Origin: Oscarella lobularis
Taxonomy: Eukaryota; Porifera; Homoscleromorpha; Homosclerophorida; Oscarellidae
NCBI RefSeq assembly: GCF_947507565.1
Contig: NC_089175.1
Coordinates: 1,539,733-1,603,732, forward strand
Direction: 5' to 3'
Length of the DNA stretch: 64,000 bases
Positions 58,062 to 64,000 of the stretch are shown one piece after another (the first letter of the stretch is position 1; each line of letters opens with the position of its first letter). The notes beneath the pieces are model-generated. The model had not been told where the DNA came from and ran no database searches. It worked only from the letters and a program-made list of their open reading frames with translations. A program made the position numbers and the translations under genes.

Positions 58062-58320
58062 AATAGACCCTGTTCCTTTGTAAAGAATTGTTACGGTAGC
58101 CACCGTGCTGAGACTATGTATGCATACGGTTTTTTTTTCAAAAAGAAAGCTCTTTGTGAAGTGTGTTAATGTTAATAAGTTATGAGATGTGAAACACGAA
58201 GAGAGCGCGCGCGTAGGGATTCTAACCACAGATATAATATCCATGATTAGATAAACGCATCGTCATCATAGATACAATATCCATAGATATCATATTTATG
58301 ATAAGACAAATGACTTTACA

Positions 58321-58992
58321 TTACTCGTCATCGTCGTCATCGTCGTCATCATCGTCATCGTCTTTACCCCGTATACCTCCCTTTGCCTTACGAACAATTT
58401 TGCGTTGATAACTGTCGCGGCCGCCAGTCAGAAATTCCGGCTCATCGCCCGTATACGTTATGGCGCCCGCCTTGCCGAGACGCCACTCGAGCGCCTCGGT
58501 CGGAAAATCGTCGACCCCGCCCATTTCGTCAAACCCAACTATGTAATCCTCGACTTTGCCGTTTTTCACGATAGCAATCGTCGGTAGGACTTTGATGCGC
58601 AATTTTTCGCACAAAAACGGGCTCTTTTCGACGTTTGCCTTGACGAACTTTGCTTCGACGTGTCGCTTGGCGATCGCGTCCAAATGTTTGTCGACGATTT
58701 TGCATCGGAACGTGCTGTCCCTGTAGAAATGGCAGACGAGTCGTGTGCTCGTTTTGCAGCTGTCGAAGAACTCCTTTTCGTTTGCTAGTTCCGTGTAGTA
58801 GCCGTGTCCCTTGGCGATGAGCTCTTCTTTCTGTTCCACTTGCTTTTTCATCTGTTTGAGCCGATTTTCGCGCCAGCGTTCCATGTCGTCTTCGTCGGCG
58901 CGATCGAGGCGGTCGATTTCGGCGTCGACTTGCTCTTCGATCACTTTGGTGACTTCGAGAACGCGTTTTTCGACTTCTTGTTGGAGAGCCAT
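58321..58992 (-). CDS. TXNDC9: Thioredoxin domain-containing protein 9 (phosducin-like)
   Basis: Intronless gene, 223 residues (human 226). Phosducin-like co-factor of the CCT chaperonin involved in tubulin and actin folding. A helical start (EVEKRVLEVTKVIEEQVDAE) leads to SKGHG-like AKGHGYYTELANEKEFFDSC. The thioredoxin-like fold reads RLVCHFYRDSTFRCKIVDKH, AKFVKANVEKSPFLCEKLRI, VLPTIAIVKNGKVEDYIVGF, and ends TEALEWRLG. The redox CxxC is absent, as in TXNDC9 generally. The tail is a run of about 12 Asp codons (58321-58365), more extreme than the acidic tail of vertebrates. Divergent from the CFAP97 gene. Confidence 0.95.
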   Translation of the reverse strand: MALQQEVEKRVLEVTKVIEEQVDAEIDRLDRADEDDMERWRENRLKQMKKQVEQKEELIAKGHGYYTELANEKEFFDSCKTSTRLVCHFYRDSTFRCKIVDKHLDAIAKRHVEAKFVKANVEKSPFLCEKLRIKVLPTIAIVKNGKVEDYIVGFDEMGGVDDFPTEALEWRLGKAGAITYTGDEPEFLTGGRDSYQRKIVRKAKGGIRGKDDDDDDDDDDDDE

Positions 58993-59071
58993 TTTATTCG
59001 AACGTGCGCACGTTTTTCAATTGATGACGTCGTGGCTCATCATAGCAACGCTCGCTCACCCGGATTACACA
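58993..59071. promoter_or_regulatory. Bidirectional promoter interval, TXNDC9 / CFAP97
   Basis: 79 bp between the divergent start codons of the two genes. It contains a TGACGTC (CRE-like) site at about 59023-59029. Confidence 0.5.
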
Positions 59072-59838
59072 ATGGCAAAGCCAGTAATGCAAGTCGAAAT
59101 GCTTCCTGTACGCAAAGAGGAGACCGAATCGCACAATGAAACAACGGACGAGGACACCGAACATTTAATTCGCCTACTAAAGCAAGCGATAGACTTGAAA
59201 GACGACGATAAAACGCGGCGCTCCCATTCGACTCCTGGCCAGTCGTCGTCTCGGCCTTCGTCGGCGAGAAGAAACTATTCATTTACGGGCGAAGCCGCTC
59301 GAGAGATCGACAGAGAGAATAAAAGACTGCGCGAGAGACTAGCGACACCCAAAAGTCGCTCGTTGCTCCAATTCGAGGGAAGAGCGACGCCATCAGCATC
59401 GGCATTGAATAGAAGGCGAGCCGATACTAAAATACAACGGGAAAATCAAGTAAGTTTGTAGTACGGTTTCATCACACGACGTATATAGAACAATGTAAGG
59501 TGGTCATGTAATGAAGGAGGCCTTTAGTAAAGGTTCAGGCCTTATGAGCACAACTTTCGCTACCTACTAACTCTTTAGATTACATCTCACTTTTTCTTCA
59601 GGTTTTGCTCCGCCGTCTTCTGTCCGTGAAACCGAGTTCAAGTGTCAGTCGAGCGAGTCACGAGAAGCATTTTGCAGCACACCTAAGATACAGGCAAAAC
59701 GCATCTCGACTAAAACATGGGACTTCTGCCGCTGCTACAGAAGTCGTCTCAACTGAACGAACAATGAAAACAGAAAAAGGGACGAAAACGGCTCCCAAGA
59801 AGGTGAGAACCGTTCGCGAGTGGGAGCCAGGGTGGTAG
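59072..59838 (+). CDS. CFAP97: CFAP97-family protein
   Basis: Two exons give about 205 residues. An acidic, charged start is followed by the family motif YSFTGEAAREIDRENKRLRE, then SALNRRRADTKIQRENQ spanning the splice site into VLLRRLLSVKPS. This corresponds to the KIAA1430/CFAP97 pattern (SFxNxxxRxIDRENxxLLxxL, then xLNRxREQxRIExENLAxLxRLxxxKP). The basic tail ends VREWEPGW. CFAP97 proteins are linked to cilia and flagella; a ciliary role here is inferred from the family only. It is short, like the CFAP97D1 type. The start at 59072 was chosen as the first ATG giving the motif; a longer frame begins in TXNDC9 antisense. Confidence 0.82.
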
Positions 59839-59986
59839 CGTAGCAATATACAGTATATAGACGAAACATAATAAATTTTGTTTCAAAGAGACGTCAGCTT
59901 ACGAACTGACTCTCGCGACCGGTTTTGAATCTTATTTCTTTTTCCTACCCATTTTAAGTAGAGTTTTTGGTTGAATTAGAACAAAT

Positions 59987-62900
59987 TTACGAAGACTCGT
60001 CTCCGGACGATTGCCTAATCTCGCGATCCCTCACTTTGTCCCTCCCATGATCCTTGGATCGCTTACTCCTTCGATGTCGACGATCATCGTCGCTAGAACT
60101 AGAGTCCCTAGATCGTCGTCTTCGCCTGCACAAAGACGAAAATAACGTAAGAAACGAGTTTCGCCCACGGCCCACTGTTCGCTCACCGCTTCCTGTCACT
60201 CTCGTGCCGACTCCGTCGACCCTAAAGAAGATAAATTTATTTTGGAATAACTAACTATTCACTACAACGGACGATGAGTAACGTAGTAGCTAAGAGTATT
60301 TTCTGCGCTCCCCCTCTCTCTCTTATATCTTACTTCTCGTTTATCTCTGTCCCTGTCTTTGTCCTCGTCGTGACGTCGCGATCGTCGACTTCCCTCGTCT
60401 CTCTCCTTTCGTCTCTGCTCTCGCTCGCGATCTCGCTCTCTCTCCCGTTCCCATTCCTTTCGCCTCTGCTCTCGCGCTCGCTGACGCTCCCGTTCTCGCT
60501 CCGCGCGTATTTCGGCCCACGGCTTCTTTCGCTCTTCCCCTTCACCGCCGGATTCCCCGTTCTCCTTCGCGTCGTCGTCGTCGTCGCCACCGGCGCCGTC
60601 TTTCGCATCCGCTCCTTCGATGTTTCCATCCCCAGGCGGCTTGTTGAAAGAGTCGCCGCCGCCGCCGCCACCGCCGCCTGGAACGCCGCCACCGTACGGC
60701 ATTCCCATCATCGTCGAAGACGGGTCCCACGGCTGACCCATGGGCATCATCGGACCTAAAAACCATATCCAAACACTTCCCATAAAAATCATTTCCATTC
60801 TTTACCTCTACCCGGCGGAAAGAAAGGCGGTCTATAAGCAAAAACATCATTTTATTTAATTTCAATATAATATTCTATCCTTCTTGCCTTTCGTCGTGAG
60901 GACCCCTTCCGCGCGGCATGAACATTGGCGGGCGTCCTGGCATGGGCGGAAAGCGCATGCCGGGCGGCATCATGTGAGGCGGCATCATGCCCATGGCGCG
61001 CATATTGAAACGCGGCGGCGTCATCCCGTCGGGACCGGGCGGCGGAAACATGTGCATGGGTAGCGGAAGCAGACTCGGAAAGCCTGAAAATAAATAAATA
61101 AATAAATAAATAAGCGAGACGAAGTAACTGCGCAGCAAAACGAACCTTGTGGATTTTGACCGGGAGGAGGCATAAAGGGCGGGCCACCTGATGGAGGCAT
61201 CATGCCCGGCATGGGCATACCACCAAACATTGGCGGCGGCATTCCCGGCATTCCAGCTATTATAAAGGAACGGTTAGCACCTCTTTTTTTAAGACTCGCA
61301 TTGCGTGTCTCGATCATACAACAGAGTCTTTAATTAAAGACCCTTACGTTTACGACTGCTACACTCTGATCCTTAGCATGCTCGTTTTTACCTGGGGGCA
61401 CCGGTGGCGGCGGCTGCTGCGGCGGCTGCTGAGTCATAGTAGACGAGGCTGCTTCCTCTCCTGGAGTCTGCCTTCCCCCGTCATTAGCAGTCTTGTCAGC
61501 ATCTGTAAACACAAAGCAAGAGTCGTACGAGTCTGGTGCTTTATTCAACACGTGCTCTTTTACCCCCATCATCTGTCGTTTGCGGCGGCGCATCAGCAGC
61601 ATCATCGCCCTTCTTCTTCTCAGACACGTCCTCGGCGTTATCCTCTTGATCCGACTTCTGTGCATCGGACTCCTGGCTCTCCTGTGACTGCTGCGACTGT
61701 TCCTGCTGTTCCCGTTGACCGAACTGCTGCTGCTGTTGCCGTTGCAGCGGTTCCTTCGGATCCGGAGGCATCATCATAGGCAGAAGGGGCTTCGACGGAA
61801 GACCCGGTCGCATCATTGGAGGCATCATCGGATGAGGCATAGGCATGGGAGGCATTCGAGAGCCCATCGGAGGCGGCATCATGCCAAACGGAGGCATCAT
61901 ATTCATATTCATATGCGGCATCATGGACTGAGGCGGCAACATTGGCGGAGGAACCATTGGCATTTGCTTGGAAGCATCGTCCATGACATCACGCTGACCC
62001 TGATGAACCTGTGTGTGTGTGAGAGAGAGAGAGAGAAACGTTTGGGTAACGCTGACGCTGTTATTGCACTTACCTGTATTTTCTTCTGCATGTGAAGCTC
62101 CATTCGGACGCGTCTCTGCTTTTCGCAGTACTGCTTCCACGACTCTTCCGTGAATCCGTAGTTGAAATAGTCAGAAAGATCGGCACCTAACGGTTTCTTA
62201 ATTAAATACATATTGATTCTCCATTTCCCTTATACCTGGACGTCGCCATGGCTTGTCTTCGACTGTGTCCAAATCAAATTCATAAATCGAGACGCCGTTG
62301 ATGGATCCAATGCCCTCGACGTCGACTCCTTTAGGGATCCCACCTGCAAGAACATACCAGTAGAAGACTAAATCTTTCTCTATACACTCGTCCAACAAAC
62401 CTTTAGAAATTGGCATATCGTGTTGACTTTTAATCGTCAAATTAACGCCCTGACCCCCGTAAGTGTTACCACCGGTCCTAGATCAAAACAGAACGAATTA
62501 TTTATTATAACATAAAGGTCCCACTCAAGACATGCTACATCGCTCCAACTCACCCAAACGCCGGTGTGGAGCTGATTTCTCCAATGGTCACTTGCACATC
62601 GTCATCATCATCGTCGTCGTCTTCCTCCTCCTCCTCCTCCTCTTCCTCGCCCTCACCATCGTTGTCAGCCACCCCATCTCCTTTCGCCTCCTCATCGACG
62701 TTCTCGCCTCGCGCCTCGTCATCGTTTCCTCCTCCTCCACCTGCTTCTCCTCCTCCTCTATCCGATTCGTCGTTTTCCTCTCGCTCGGGCGTCTCTCGTC
62801 CCGTCGCCGCAGCGGAATCGCTTTCGCAAATTTCCATCTCTCTGTGCAAAACAATGCGTTGTTCGCTTTGAACGCGCTCTACTCCAGCCATCGACTCGTA

Positions 62901-63151
62901 CTCGGTTGCGACTTCTTTATTGTCTGGAGCAGGTCTAAATGATTCTCGCGTAGAACTTGTAGCACTTACATGCATAATGAGCTTCTTACCCATCGTTCTC
63001 TTCTTTTGCCGGCGTTTCTACGGCCAGGAAGAACCGCATTGGTGCGTCGATTCCCGGAAAGGGGCCCCCGGTGAATAATTTTTCACTAAGCGTTGCAAAT
63101 ACCTTCGCTGCTTCCGTAAAGCCAAGCATCTTCGTCTTGATCATCGGCCAT
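59987..63151 (-). CDS. FIP1L1: Pre-mRNA 3'-end processing factor FIP1
   Basis: Subunit of the cleavage and polyadenylation specificity factor that binds poly(A) polymerase and U-rich RNA. The first exon (63151-63103) reads [16 protein letters not shown], matching the FIP1 start WLYGDE. It is followed by an acidic run (E9-D8) before VQVTIGEI. The Fip1 core is clear: [36 protein letters not shown] and [20 protein letters not shown]. The middle is Met/Pro-rich ([20 protein letters not shown] and many similar). The end is an alternating Arg-Glu/Arg-Asp region ([20 protein letters not shown]) finishing RQSSGDESS, as in vertebrate FIP1L1. About ten exons, with introns near 50-100 nt. The N-terminal joins were chosen so the WLYG exon stays in frame. 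Confidence 0.92.
61085..61112. repeat. (AAAT)n microsatellite in FIP1 intron
   Basis: About seven AAAT/AATA units inside an intron of the FIP1 gene. Confidence 0.85.
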
Positions 63152-63679
63152 ATCCGTAGAATCTCGAAACGTTGTTCGCCTATCTTTAGTACGCACGCGC
63201 AAGCCGTGGATTTTTACGGGAAAGCGATTACAACTCATAAACAGACCAATTTTTCAATCAAAACCGTATGCGGAGAACATGCACACACATGTAACTGAAT
63301 TATTCAAGAAAGAGAAATTCAAAGAACCTTGCTCCTGCATGAAGCCACGAAACAATTTCCTTTTATCAATCTGCTAGCCTCAGCTAACCTGCACCAATCC
63401 TGTGGATTTTAAAATCCACAGGATTTTTCTTATCCAACTTTAATAATACATAGGTACATGATTATGTGTAGTACCTAAGAAAAGAGAACACCGCTGCTGC
63501 ATGGAATAAACTCCTTTTCTGATTCATAATCTATTTTTTTCGTTTCAGCCCAGCCAACAAGAAGAGTTCATGCACACACAGAGAGAGAACAAAATAAAGA
63601 CACCACCACCACCAAATCTATCAATTGGTAACTAAAGTTAATGCAATCCCTCATATCCGTCTTTCACGCAGGAACGGCA
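63152..63679. other. Intergenic, contains a 30-bp perfect palindrome
   Basis: 528 bp between the FIP1 start and the thymosin stop. The palindrome lies at 63396-63425 (AATCCTGTGGATTTT and its exact complement). Otherwise it is AT-rich with no coding signal. It must contain the FIP1 promoter and the thymosin 3' end. Confidence 0.7.
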
Positions 63680-63864
<185 letters not shown>

Positions 63865-64000
63865 TCAGTCTCTGCAAAAGAGACAATGTAACACATGACT
63901 CGGACGGCGGAGGACGGAGTGAGCAGCGAGCGCAGCTACACGCCCACCCTTTCCCCGACCCATTCATTGAGAAGGGTGTACAGAACGACGCCTATAGTCT

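Noticed and set aside
60274-60865. Several long frames around the Arg-Glu region
   Set aside because: Shadows of the repetitive FIP1 C-terminal exon; only the minus frame continuing from FIP1 is supported.
62566-62871. Plus-strand poly-Ser/Pro frame
   Set aside because: Antisense shadow of the Glu/Asp-rich start of FIP1.
63127-63298. Plus-strand frame over the FIP1 first exon
   Set aside because: The minus strand encodes the conserved FIP1 start WLYG in this interval.

Overview
The window looks like nuclear DNA of a simple animal, most likely a sponge, and perhaps a homoscleromorph such as Oscarella. That placement is inference. The gene set is clearly metazoan (Dispatched, DOK, SH3D19, VAMP7, beta-thymosin, FIP1, germ cell-less). 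Most introns that can be placed are only about 45-65 nt, genes lie 30-200 bp apart, and there are several death-fold/ROCO signalling genes. I count 32 protein genes in 64 kb. I saw no tRNA, rRNA, CRISPR array or retroviral element.

Layout. 1-5.2 kb, minus strand: 5' end of a Dispatched gene, a 1.67-kb inverted repeat, a peroxisomal hydroxyacid oxidase (HAO) and EMC7. 5.3-11.7 kb, plus strand: a ZU5-UPA-glycosyltransferase fusion, germ cell-less and a secreted orphan. 11.7-12.4 kb: two TG microsatellites. 12.4-19.9 kb, minus: four tandem iduronate-2-sulfatase-like genes. 19.9-25.0 kb: a cytochrome b561 reductase head-to-head with MLH1. 25.0-26.5 kb: an unexplained GC-rich stretch. 26.5-31.9 kb: a GH20 hexosaminidase, a Death-domain gene with a multi-pass membrane half, and an ankyrin gene. 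31.9-41.1 kb: DNAJC12, two FUN14 genes, a five-SH3 SH3D19-like adaptor, VAMP7 and a DOK adaptor. 41.5-45.7 kb: an ALKBH8-like gene without a methyltransferase, and glucose-6-phosphate isomerase. 46.0-54.0 kb: two tandem pseudokinase-ROC-COR (ROCO) paralogues, one ending in a CARD. 54.1-63.9 kb: a GRIP coiled-coil protein, a fibrinogen-like secreted protein, RAD6/UBE2, TXNDC9, CFAP97, FIP1 and beta-thymosin.

Two themes stand out. First, seven divergent gene pairs (14 of 32 genes) have start codons only 34-192 bp apart, so shared bidirectional promoters are a main organising principle here. Second, several genes have architectures expected of animal innate-immune or stress signalling: ZU5-UPA fused to a GT4 glycosyltransferase, Death plus an alpha/beta domain plus a multi-pass membrane region, and pseudokinase-ROC-COR with or without CARD. 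These are the best candidates for undescribed biology. Exon joins were worked out by eye from GT/AG (occasionally GC/AG) signals and reading-frame continuity with known families, so individual splice sites carry some uncertainty.
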